This document shows positions 1-5,698 of a DNA stretch of 5,698 nucleotides, piece by piece. Both the position numbers and the translations under genes were made by a program. Positions within the stretch are counted from its first letter, which is position 1. Each line of letters opens with the position of its first letter. The notes under the pieces are model-generated. The model had not been told where the DNA came from. It searched no databases and saw only the letters and a list, made by a program, of their open reading frames with translations. This DNA comes from DAOTUB01 sp034437455 (lineage in GTDB: Bacteria > Chloroflexota > Anaerolineae > B4-G1): assembly GCA_034437455.1 (NCBI GenBank), contig DAOTUB010000270.1:1-5698 (forward strand), written 5' to 3'.

Positions 1-276
1 TTGCCACCCCGTCGCTCCAAACACCTGGCAGGCGTCACACAAACGATGATATGCCTGTTCGTGACTCTCCCCCTGTTTTCGTTCATAGATGCACGAGTTT
101 TTTGTGTCTGTTAGATCACATCCCCGCCCGCCCAGGCCGCGCACGAGCGCCTCATACCACCAACGCAAGCTGCCGATGATGCCCGTCTCGTGGACGCGAT
201 CCATCCGATCGGTCTCCACGCCGCCGGTCCACAGTGGCGTCAGCATTCGCAATCGAATTTTCATCGACTCACTCAT
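1..276 (-). CDS. cmr1: Type III-B RAMP protein Cmr1, N-terminal part (cut by window edge)
   Basis: Starts at ATG 276 and stays open for 92 codons to the left edge, so the C-terminus is outside. The N-terminus reads MKIRLRMLTPLWTGG (residues 5-19), a RAMP beta strand followed by the Cmr1-type 'TPLWTGG' turn. Next comes GIIGSLRWWYEALVRGLGG (residues 32-50), the most characteristic Cmr1 motif, and then LCDACQVFGATGW (79-91) with Cys80 and Cys83. In the family, Cmr1 is a RAMP subunit of the type III-B Cmr complex, near the 3' end of the crRNA, and contributes to target RNA capture. GGAGGT (286-281) lies four bases before the ATG; a second ATG at 264 has no comparable site. The gene begins 25 bp after csc1 and is almost certainly in the same transcript. 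I did not find other cmr genes in the window. A divergent Cas7-like RAMP is the main alternative, but the motif match to Cmr1 is strong. Confidence 0.87.
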   Translation of the reverse strand, partial: MSESMKIRLRMLTPLWTGGVETDRMDRVHETGIIGSLRWWYEALVRGLGGRGCDLTDTKNSCIYERKQGESHEQAYHRLCDACQVFGATGWQ

Positions 277-301
277 TCGCACCTCCCTCCCGTCTATTAT
301 A

Positions 302-1060
302 TCACCCCAACCCCTCCACCCCAAACCGCATCCCCACCGGCAGCAGCACGCCATCTGCCAACTTGTAGAACAGCCCGCTTGCCTGCGCGTTCTTGACCAG
401 CGGCGTGGGCGGCACGGTCACCAGGTCGTAAAGATGTAGCTCCACCTCTGGCCCCAGATCGGCGGGGTTCAGCAGCAAAGGCACGACGTGGTGCTCCATC
501 TCCTCTTCGCGATATGCCACTTCCTGGCTTGCCACCCTTGCTTTGCTCATAAACTTGCCCAATCGCACATAGTTGGGGATCGCGACCGGGTTGCGGCTGA
601 GGACGTAATACACGGCCTCATTCCCCACTGCCAGGTACCGGATGCGGCCAAACTGTGGGCGGTTGGCCGAGCGGGCCATCGTACGCTCGCCCGAAGGGGA
701 TCGAGCGTACCACATTCCCCTGTCCTGTTCCATCCGATGCCCGTCTGGCCGGGTGACCAAGACTCCCTTGCCCATGGCAAACCAATAGGCTTCCGGCTGG
801 GCGTTGAATTGCTCCACAAAGAAGCGGGGCTGGCCCTGGATGGTGGCTGGGGTGACATACATGCCCTGCTCATTGAGCGCTCCCAGGTGCTGCCGGTAGT
901 AGATTGTCCCGTCGTTAAAGTAAGGTGATTGACAAAAGCCCATCGCATAGGCCAGGGCATAGTTGCCGATCAGGGACTCTGTATAGTAGCAATTGCTGAT
1001 CTCGCGGCTGCTAAAAAAGGTCTTTTCCTTCAGCGTGAGTTGGCAGCGATAAATGTGCAT
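302..1060 (-). CDS. csc1: Type I-D Cas5 subunit Csc1
   Basis: 252 residues from ATG 1060. Csc1 is the Cas5-family RAMP of type I-D Cascade; it is expected to hold the crRNA 5' handle and contact the large subunit. Family features visible are an N-terminal RAMP strand (MHIYRCQLTLKEKTFF), then YYTESLIGNYALAYAMGF with SPYF, GMYVTPA, RIRYLAVGNEAVYYVL, and IPNYVRLGKFMSKARV. Length is normal for the family. A GTG two codons upstream (1066) is in frame, but it overlaps the GGAGGT at 1070-1065, so the ATG is preferred. It lies 71 bp after the csc2 stop, separated by two hairpins, and 25 bp before cmr1. Oddity: the segment around YARSPSGERTMARS is encoded by a 30-bp hairpin sequence (681-710). No catalytic residues are expected; in I-D the processing enzyme is Cas6, which is not in the window. 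Confidence 0.93.
   Translation of the reverse strand: MHIYRCQLTLKEKTFFSSREISNCYYTESLIGNYALAYAMGFCQSPYFNDGTIYYRQHLGALNEQGMYVTPATIQGQPRFFVEQFNAQPEAYWFAMGKGVLVTRPDGHRMEQDRGMWYARSPSGERTMARSANRPQFGRIRYLAVGNEAVYYVLSRNPVAIPNYVRLGKFMSKARVASQEVAYREEEMEHHVVPLLLNPADLGPEVELHLYDLVTVPPTPLVKNAQASGLFYKLADGVLLPVGMRFGVEGLG
681..710 (-). repeat. Inverted repeat with UUCG tetraloop inside csc1
   Basis: Perfect 9-bp arms, GTACGCTCG (681-689) and CGAGCGTAC (702-710), flank 12 bases. In the mRNA sense the loop reads ATCCCCTTCGGG. This allows a C(UUCG)G tetraloop closed by two C-G pairs, with a four-base bulge ATCC on one side. It is in frame within csc1 and encodes part of YARSPSGERTMARS. The shape resembles small palindromic (REP-like) elements that can sit inside genes; it could also be chance in GC-rich coding sequence. 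I saw no second copy in the window. Confidence 0.5.
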
Positions 1061-1064
1061 GTCC

Positions 1065-1070
1065 ACCTCC
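1065..1070 (-). promoter_or_regulatory. Ribosome binding site of csc1
   Basis: GGAGGT four bases before ATG 1060. It decides the csc1 start: the in-frame GTG at 1066 overlaps this site and cannot be served by it. Confidence 0.8.
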
Positions 1071-1079
1071 TCGATGTAG

Positions 1080-1106
1080 GCATTGTTCGTTATTTACGAA
1101 CAATGC
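1080..1106 (-). repeat. 11-bp hairpin in the csc2-csc1 gap (csc1-proximal)
   Basis: Perfect 11-bp inverted repeat: GCATTGTTCGT (1080-1090), five-base loop TATTT, ACGAACAATGC (1096-1106). In the transcript the loop is AAATA. No run of U follows, so it is not a standard intrinsic terminator. It ends nine bases before the csc1 ribosome binding site and does not cover it. A role as an mRNA-stabilising or expression-tuning element between two genes of one operon is plausible; a protein-binding site is the alternative. Confidence 0.7.
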
Positions 1107-1110
1107 TTGA

Positions 1111-1130
1111 AAGTTGTTTTTGAACAACTT
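1111..1130 (-). repeat. 8-bp hairpin directly after the csc2 stop
   Basis: Perfect 8-bp inverted repeat: AAGTTGTT (1111-1118), loop TTTG, AACAACTT (1123-1130). It begins one base after the csc2 TAG (1134-1132) in the direction of transcription and is four bases from the second hairpin. On the sense strand both 5' arms share TTGTTC at the same offset. There is no U-tract after it. Confidence 0.65.
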
Positions 1131-1131
1131 G

Positions 1132-2085
1132 CTAGTAGGAAATTCGCCCCAACATCGCCGCCGTTGCCTCGGGATCGCCGTACAGGGCCACCAGATCATT
1201 CACCAGGGAGTCAACGTCGTCCGCCGGCATCCACGCCACAGAGCCTATCACGCGCTCGCTCAAGGCCGGGGCCACGTCGCGCGCGGCTTCCACCACCGCA
1301 CCGGCATCGAGCGGAAATTCCAACTCGTCGGACTCTCCCTTGAGATAGTCGTAAACGGCCTGGGTCAGCTCCAGATTGCTGAACAACTCGCAGTCACTAA
1401 AAGCCACCCCGGCCAGGATATTCTTTACCTTGCCGATGCGTGAGGAGATAGCCCCATAGCGGGTGGTGCGCAGCACATTGCCCAGCACATAGTGCGCCTC
1501 GTCCGGGGTCACGTCCTTCAACGTCTCGATCTCGAGAAAAACCGCCTCTGGCTTGACGTACTCGTCCCCTCCCAATCCGGTCATCCGGCCTTGCTCCGGA
1601 TCCCACGGGGTGCCATCCTCGAACGGCGCGTTGAACGTGCGTACATCGGTCACCGTTGGGGCGGGATGAAGGCTAAAGGCATCGTCGGTGATGACGCGCG
1701 ACTTTTGCGCCCCACCTCCGCCGACGGCGTATCCATAGAGCATGCAGTCAATACATTGCCCACACGGGTTATTCGTGTTGAGCGCACAGGGGCCACTCTT
1801 TTCGTCCTTTTCGTAAAGCAAACTGTGACGCCGCAAAAGCTCCCGTCCGGTGCGTCGCTCCGTAGCCGTCTGCTTGCGCTTGCTGATCACCACCCGGCGG
1901 ATGAGCGATTGGTCCTCCAGCCCGGCGTGAACAAACTCTTTGTTCTGCGCCTCGCCGCTGCCCTCGGTGCGGAAAATGGCCTCCGACTCGATCCGTCGCA
2001 CCAGGAACAGGCTGACGTATCGTCCCTGGGGATCGTTGGTATAGGCCTCTAGCATATGATCGGTATACTTGTTCAGAATAGACAT
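1132..2085 (-). CDS. csc2: Type I-D Cas7 backbone subunit Csc2
   Basis: 317 residues from ATG 2085, with GGAGGT (2095-2090) four bases upstream. Csc2 is the Cas7-family RAMP that polymerises along the crRNA spacer in type I-D Cascade. Its signature is CGQCIDCMLYGYAVGGGG (residues 108-125) followed by AQKSRVITDDAFSLH. Cys100, Cys108, Cys111 and Cys114 form a likely zinc site, as is known for Csc2. Other conserved parts are FLVRRIESEAIFRTEG near the N-terminus and GNVLRTTRYGAISSRIGKV (residues 202-220), probably in the RAMP core. Length is typical. It starts 47 bp after the cas10d stop and is followed at once by two hairpins. Several copies per complex are expected, so the hairpins and the ATG with a strong ribosome binding site may support high expression (inference). 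Confidence 0.96.
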   Translation of the reverse strand: MSILNKYTDHMLEAYTNDPQGRYVSLFLVRRIESEAIFRTEGSGEAQNKEFVHAGLEDQSLIRRVVISKRKQTATERRTGRELLRRHSLLYEKDEKSGPCALNTNNPCGQCIDCMLYGYAVGGGGAQKSRVITDDAFSLHPAPTVTDVRTFNAPFEDGTPWDPEQGRMTGLGGDEYVKPEAVFLEIETLKDVTPDEAHYVLGNVLRTTRYGAISSRIGKVKNILAGVAFSDCELFSNLELTQAVYDYLKGESDELEFPLDAGAVVEAARDVAPALSERVIGSVAWMPADDVDSLVNDLVALYGDPEATAAMLGRISY

Positions 2086-2132
2086 TGTGACCTCCTATTG
2101 TTTTTTTATCCTGCAACCTTGTCGTATGATAA

Positions 2133-2543
2133 CTATGCTTCATCGTCCTCGTTCGCTTTCTTGCGAGGGATCTGCTCCCGGATATAGAACATGTAGGCCG
2201 AGCGGATCAACTTTTCGTCGGCCAGGAGCTTGTGCAGCTTTCCACCGTACACGCCCCCATAGACATCGTCGAAAAAGCCGTTCACGAACGCCTCTGTGGC
2301 CTCCCACTTGCGCTTTCCAGGGCGATACTGTCGATCGGCGATGCGCTCCATGTGCTCAAAAATGTCCTCGATGGCTGCTGCCCGCAGCGCCTCGATATCG
2401 GCGCCCTCGCTGTGCAAGCCCAGCTTTGTGAACACCTCGTTCAGCGGGGCCATCAGCGAGTTCTTGCGCAGCGAGGGCCCACGCAAGCCGCCCTCCCAGG
2501 CGATCTGGGCCAGCTTTTGCAATGCGTCACTCAACTTTGTCAT
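2133..2543 (-). CDS. cas11d: Type I-D small subunit Cas11d, internal start within cas10d
   Basis: 136 residues, MTKLSDALQKLAQIAWEGG to the shared stop, identical to Cas10d residues 810-945. It is known that type I-D small subunits are made by independent translation from inside the cas10d gene. The sequence shows the required signal directly: GGAGGT (2555-2550), six bases, then an in-frame ATG at 2543. The ATG six codons earlier (2561) has no upstream GGAGGT. Elsewhere in the genes of this window, GGAGGT occurs before real starts; the one other copy I found, in csc2 (1719-1714), has no start codon at a workable distance. The protein is predicted to be largely helical, as expected for Cas11, which lines the non-target strand side of Cascade in several copies. 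Its ATG against the TTG of cas10d would favour an excess of the small subunit (inference). Confidence 0.82.
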   Translation of the reverse strand: MTKLSDALQKLAQIAWEGGLRGPSLRKNSLMAPLNEVFTKLGLHSEGADIEALRAAAIEDIFEHMERIADRQYRPGKRKWEATEAFVNGFFDDVYGGVYGGKLHKLLADEKLIRSAYMFYIREQIPRKKANEDDEA

Positions 2544-4970
2544 CGTCTCACCTCCTGTCATGCTATGACTTAATGCCTGCACGTGCGGAAATGCCCGCTG
2601 CGAAAGCCGGATCAAGCGCCATTCTCGGTCGCTTGCACGGGCCTCTAACAGTTTCTCTGCTGTGTAAAATACCGCCAGCGGCCTGTTGCCCATCGCCTGC
2701 ACCAATGCTACCTGTTCGTTCCGCCGGGTGTCCGCCGAGCGGACCAAGCGGCTCAGCGCAAACAGGTGCTCGACCTGCTTCCACAGCGCCGCCAACGTGC
2801 CCGGCTCGTTCGATCCATCCCGAAAGGCTGCGTAATCGTTCTCCCTGATCAAGCCCCGGCAGGCTAGTGGTGCGTTCGCCACGTATAGGTCGTCAAAATC
2901 CTCCTTGCCCAGCGGCGCTACGGGCGAATCACTCAACAGCACCTTGCAGCCAAAGTGCTTTTGCAGCAGCATCCCGTTCCACAGGGCAAAGAGGAAACGC
3001 TCCGTGTCGTTGCTGCCCGCCGGGTTGAGCGGAAAGATGATGCGGTTGCCTACCGTAGCCGAATAGCGCGGCAAGTACAGTCCGTAGGGCTGGGGCTTGC
3101 CACTCCTGGTAATGGCTGCAAAATCCAGTCGCAGCGGACGTTTTGCCCCCACGTCCGCCATTGCGTCGGCGCTGTGCAAAAAAAGCGCCCGCTCCACCAG
3201 GTTCTCGCGCGTCAGCCGCCGGATGCCCGTCCACAACCCCTGGATAAAAGGCGCGGTGAGGAAAGCATAAGGGAACAGGTGCAAATAGGCCATTTTCTCG
3301 CCGCGCACCGGCGGGTAATTGAGCTTTTCCAGCAAGAACTGGATACGACACAGGGCGCAGACGTTCTTTTTGGGATCGCCCGGCCCGCCCCGCAGGCGGT
3401 TGGAAAAAGCCTGCACGGTGATGTCGTCCCGCACGTCGCCCGACATCCATTTATCGGTGGGAAAGCGCGAGCTGCAAACCACGCACTGCTTGTGCTGATT
3501 CTCCACATAGTGGGCCAGATGATCTGCAAACGCAGGCGTCTCCATCGGCTGGAAGCTAAAGACGGTATAGCGCCTGACGTACTCGGTAAAGAGGGCGGCC
3601 TTGGGGTCCTCGCGGCCTTGCTCGGCCAACAAGCGGGCACCGTCGGCGACAAAGCGGCGGTGCAACTCTTGCTCGGAAAGCGCGACGTCCCGGGCCACGG
3701 CGTAGGCCCGATCCCATAACGAGTTAAAATAATCGTAAATCGGGAATTTTTCTTCCGGCAGGTCTAACAAGGCGTAGGCATAGCGCCACGGATCGTCTGC
3801 TACGTCAAGGGCATACTCTTTGATAAAGATATAGTAAGCGCGGATCAACTCGGCCTGACGCAGTTTGGCCTCGTCCGTCGCGGTGAGTGGCTCATCCGAG
3901 GCCAACATTGCTTGCACAACGTCAGCCACCTCTGGAAACCTCTCAGTATTCTTGCCCAAGTCGCGCTCAACCCGTCCTCGCGCTTTCTCTTCGATTCCCC
4001 CCGGGTCCAGGTTCCCCGCCCGGCTATGGGCCTTTGCCTCAACCACGTGCCATATATCGGCAAAGGAAAGCCCCAGGTCGAGGCATTTGGGCATGATCTT
4101 GATACCACCCGGTTTTGATTCCACAAAATCGGGTAGCTTGCCCCGTGTCATCTCCGAGATAGTCGCCGCGATGCGCTGCCCAATCTGGGCCTGATCCTCT
4201 TTGGTGAGCGCCAGCTCGCGTCCTTTGGCCACCAGGTAGGCCACGCCATCAGGGTAAAAGAGCAACGGGATCAGGTCGAGCTGGTCGCGCATGTGATCCA
4301 CGATGCTTTTGTGAACGATATTGGAGAGCAGGCTCCGTTCCTCGGTCAAGAGGTGTGTGCAGAACGCGTACTGCACACCACTGAACGTGTTGAGATGGAA
4401 CAAAAAATCTTGTTTGTGCTTTTGCTCTTCCAGTGTGTGCGAGAGATCAATCACGTCGGCGGCGCGGATCAGGTGTTTGAGCGCATTTACCCGATCACGG
4501 CCCAGGCCGTATGGATCGTGAGAAGCGATCAGCGAGTCACCGTCGTGATGGTAATGGGCCGAATGCGCCCGGGCCAGAGCAAGGACATCGTTCAAATAGT
4601 CGGCGTACTTGGGAAAGAAACGGTCCAGTCCCAGCTTTTCGATCTCGGCGGTGATGCTACCAGCGGTAACAACCTCGCCATAGCTACCCTTTTCGCCCAG
4701 TACCTTGTTGAGATCGTGAACGGTAAAGGCGACAAACAGAACGCGAGTCTCTAGATCGCTGAGCGCCAACGCAGGTCGTAATTGTTCCAGCACAAAGATA
4801 CCGTCAAGCACGTGGGTGTAGAGACTCTCGCCCGCCTTGCCGCCCCATTGTAGAACGTCTTTATAGGACAAGAGCCCATCATTGGCCACGATCTCGATAT
4901 AGTCTTTAAATACAGATGGCTCGTCTTTTCCAATGACCAAGGATACGTGTCGTGGGTCTAGATTGCTCAA
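2133..4970 (-). CDS. cas10d: Type I-D large subunit Cas10d (Csc3), HD nuclease
   Basis: 945 residues. The start is TTG 4970 (protein MSNLDPRHVSLVIG); GGAGGT at 4981-4976 lies five bases before it and no ATG competes nearby. Cas10d is the I-D large subunit and, unlike other type I systems, carries the HD DNase that partners a separate Cas3' helicase. Visible HD-family residues are His53 (YTHVLDG), His85-Asp86 in FTVHDLNK, a His-rich stretch ARAHSAHYHHDGD (133-145), and Asp172 (AADVIDL). A zinc finger is formed by Cys496/Cys499 (CVVC) and Cys538/Cys541 (CALC). The palm-like region around LLSDSPVAPLGKEDFDDLYV (676-696) has no GGDD, so cyclic oligoadenylate synthesis is not expected; this is usual for Cas10d. 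The C-terminal alpha-helical part (810-945) is the Cas11-like region and has its own start. The gene follows the WYL regulator by 76 bp and precedes csc2 by 47 bp. Confidence 0.96.
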   Translation of the reverse strand: MSNLDPRHVSLVIGKDEPSVFKDYIEIVANDGLLSYKDVLQWGGKAGESLYTHVLDGIFVLEQLRPALALSDLETRVLFVAFTVHDLNKVLGEKGSYGEVVTAGSITAEIEKLGLDRFFPKYADYLNDVLALARAHSAHYHHDGDSLIASHDPYGLGRDRVNALKHLIRAADVIDLSHTLEEQKHKQDFLFHLNTFSGVQYAFCTHLLTEERSLLSNIVHKSIVDHMRDQLDLIPLLFYPDGVAYLVAKGRELALTKEDQAQIGQRIAATISEMTRGKLPDFVESKPGGIKIMPKCLDLGLSFADIWHVVEAKAHSRAGNLDPGGIEEKARGRVERDLGKNTERFPEVADVVQAMLASDEPLTATDEAKLRQAELIRAYYIFIKEYALDVADDPWRYAYALLDLPEEKFPIYDYFNSLWDRAYAVARDVALSEQELHRRFVADGARLLAEQGREDPKAALFTEYVRRYTVFSFQPMETPAFADHLAHYVENQHKQCVVCSSRFPTDKWMSGDVRDDITVQAFSNRLRGGPGDPKKNVCALCRIQFLLEKLNYPPVRGEKMAYLHLFPYAFLTAPFIQGLWTGIRRLTRENLVERALFLHSADAMADVGAKRPLRLDFAAITRSGKPQPYGLYLPRYSATVGNRIIFPLNPAGSNDTERFLFALWNGMLLQKHFGCKVLLSDSPVAPLGKEDFDDLYVANAPLACRGLIRENDYAAFRDGSNEPGTLAALWKQVEHLFALSRLVRSADTRRNEQVALVQAMGNRPLAVFYTAEKLLEARASDREWRLIRLSQRAFPHVQALSHSMTGGETMTKLSDALQKLAQIAWEGGLRGPSLRKNSLMAPLNEVFTKLGLHSEGADIEALRAAAIEDIFEHMERIADRQYRPGKRKWEATEAFVNGFFDDVYGGVYGGKLHKLLADEKLIRSAYMFYIREQIPRKKANEDDEA
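2550..2555 (-). promoter_or_regulatory. Internal ribosome binding site for Cas11d
   Basis: GGAGGT inside the cas10d reading frame, where it codes for Gly806-Gly807, six bases before ATG 2543. It is identical to the sites before cas10d, csc2, csc1 and cmr1 and decides the Cas11d start. Confidence 0.8.
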
Positions 4971-4975
4971 TTGAA

Positions 4976-4981
4976 ACCTCC
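4976..4981 (-). promoter_or_regulatory. Ribosome binding site of cas10d supporting a TTG start
   Basis: GGAGGT (as AAGGAGGT) five bases before TTG 4970. It fixes the unusual start codon, because no ATG or GTG in frame lies at a workable distance and the next methionines fall inside or beyond the HD domain. Confidence 0.75.
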
Positions 4982-5011
4982 TTCTTTCAGCCTAACTTTC
5001 GATCTTGCAAC

Positions 5012-5040
5012 ATTTTACCACATTCCCACCCCCACATCCA
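5012..5040 (-). promoter_or_regulatory. Weak candidate promoter for the cas10d operon
   Basis: The gap between the WYL gene and cas10d holds an extended -10-like TGGTAAAAT (5020-5012). The best -35 at 17 bases is TGGATG (5040-5035), only three of six matches to the consensus. It would give a leader of roughly 35 bases before TTG 4970. The -10 overlaps the second of two direct repeats ATGTGG (5037-5032 and 5023-5018). A site where the WYL protein acts is possible but not shown. Transcription from further upstream through the WYL gene is equally possible. Confidence 0.25.
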
Positions 5041-5046
5041 GGGTGA

Positions 5047-5698
5047 TCACTCCCCTTCCGCGTACATCTCTGCCATTTCCCTCACCACCTTTTGCATCTC
5101 CCAGCGCATCTTGGGGCCGCCCAGCACGCGGCAGTTGGGGCCATAGTGCAAAAGCGTCCGCACCGCCCAGAAGAGATTATCCGTCTCCCCACGCACGAGG
5201 ACACTCCCGTCCGCCCGCCGCTCGGTCTCTTTGACCTCGATCTCTCGATGGTGCGTGATACCCAGGCGCGACACCCGTGATGCCAGTTCGTACACCACAG
5301 GATAACGCGGAGAGGACGGAGAGCAAGGAGGTAATTTGTTCGACAACACCCGCAAGTCGCCGATCCGGCCCAGGCGGTAGTAGAAATATCGCCCCTGCTC
5401 GTACCGCCCCAGCGGACCATCGGTGTAGCGACACCAACCCCGCAGATAGTAGTGGCCTCGCACCGTATCGAAATAGCGTTCGTAGGGGTCCACCACGTGG
5501 CGACGCGGCACCCCGTCCTCTTGCTGCGGGGAATGGTAGGAGAACTCTACCCGCCGCCGTTCTACCAACGCCTTTGTCAGCCCATTCCACACCGCAGGTG
5601 AAATCTCATCTTCGTCTCGTTGTCCTAGATCCACCGCCAATGTGGTGCGAAAGCGTTCGATCTCTCTTCGGCGTTCCAGGGCCAGGTAGAACCGCAAC
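5047..5698 (-). CDS. WYL-domain transcriptional regulator, C-terminal part
   Basis: The frame is open from the right edge to TGA at 5049-5047, giving about 216 visible residues. The N-terminus, where such proteins usually carry a helix-turn-helix, is outside. The leucine codon at 5697 (TTG) is not a credible start. A WYL domain covers about residues 38-118 of the visible part: RRVEFSYHSP, then HVVDPYERYFDTVRGHYYLR with YYL in the place of the name-giving Trp-Tyr-Leu, and YYRLGRIGDLRVL. A WCX-type C-terminal domain follows (about 152-214), with GETDNLFWAVRTLLHYG and CRVLGGPKMRWEM. WYL domains sense ligands, often nucleotides or nucleic acid, and WYL regulators are frequent beside type I-D loci. 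The 76-bp spacing and shared strand suggest that it controls, or is transcribed with, the cas genes. Target and ligand cannot be read from the sequence. Confidence 0.88.
   Translation of the reverse strand, partial: LRFYLALERRREIERFRTTLAVDLGQRDEDEISPAVWNGLTKALVERRRVEFSYHSPQQEDGVPRRHVVDPYERYFDTVRGHYYLRGWCRYTDGPLGRYEQGRYFYYRLGRIGDLRVLSNKLPPCSPSSPRYPVVYELASRVSRLGITHHREIEVKETERRADGSVLVRGETDNLFWAVRTLLHYGPNCRVLGGPKMRWEMQKVVREMAEMYAEGE

Noticed and set aside
1080..1106. LexA-type operator because of GTTCG and CGAAC half-sites
   Set aside because: The half-sites are in the reverse orientation and spacing compared with the CGAAC-N4-GTTCG box.
1080..1130. Intrinsic terminator after csc2
   Set aside because: Neither hairpin is followed by a U-tract and both stems are AT-rich; csc1 and cmr1 follow on the same strand.
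1714..1719. GGAGGT on the minus strand inside csc2 as a second internal start
   Set aside because: No ATG, GTG or TTG follows in the next 12 bases; the bases encode the conserved glycine run of Csc2.
2086..2132. TTATC...GATAA inverted repeat in the cas10d-csc2 gap
   Set aside because: Five-base arms with a long loop are too weak; the gap otherwise holds only an A-rich stretch and the csc2 ribosome binding site.
2955..3719. Long plus-strand open frame (254 codons) opposite cas10d, and similar ones at 4293-4754 and 1492-2052
   Set aside because: They lie wholly opposite well-supported cas genes, show no recognisable domain, and have arginine- or histidine-rich composition typical of antisense frames in GC-rich DNA.
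4965..4981. GGTTTCAATTG near the cas10d start as a CRISPR repeat remnant
   Set aside because: Only a short GTTTCAAT resemblance, single copy, explained by the ribosome binding site and start codon. No repeat array was seen anywhere in the window.

Overview
The window is the effector part of a CRISPR-Cas locus. All supported genes lie on the minus strand, so transcription runs from high to low coordinates. In that order they are: the C-terminal part of a WYL-domain regulator, cas10d (csc3), csc2 (cas7d), csc1 (cas5d), and the first 92 codons of a cmr1-like RAMP gene cut off by the left edge. The core is a type I-D system. The diagnostic set is an HD-bearing Cas10 without a GGDD motif, together with Csc2 and Csc1.

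Layout, in transcription order. 5698-5047: WYL/WCX regulator, N-terminus outside the window. 5046-4971: 76-bp gap with a weak candidate promoter and the cas10d ribosome binding site. 4970-2133: cas10d with a TTG start; a second in-frame start inside it (ATG at 2543, with its own GGAGGT) should give the small subunit Cas11d. 2132-2086: short gap with the csc2 ribosome binding site. 2085-1132: csc2. 1131-1061: gap with two tandem hairpins that begin one base after the csc2 stop. 1060-302: csc1. 301-277: 25-bp gap. 276-1: 5' part of cmr1. No gap exceeds 80 bp.

How the genes work together. Csc2 should form the backbone on the crRNA and Csc1 should bind the 5' handle. Cas10d is the large subunit and carries the HD nuclease; Cas11d is the small subunit made from the same gene. 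The WYL protein is a plausible local regulator. The unexpected part is cmr1, a type III-B Cmr subunit family, only 25 bp after csc1 and preceded by the same GGAGGT-N4-ATG arrangement. This suggests that I-D and III-B effectors are transcribed together. No cas3', cas6, cas1, cas2, cas4, repeat array or other cmr gene is visible; any of these must lie outside.

Organism. The sequence is moderately GC-rich and bacterial, with strong GGAGGT ribosome binding sites. The type I-D set with a WYL regulator and Cmr1 resembles what is known from Chloroflexota and some cyanobacteria. Chloroflexota-like is my best guess, made without a database search.
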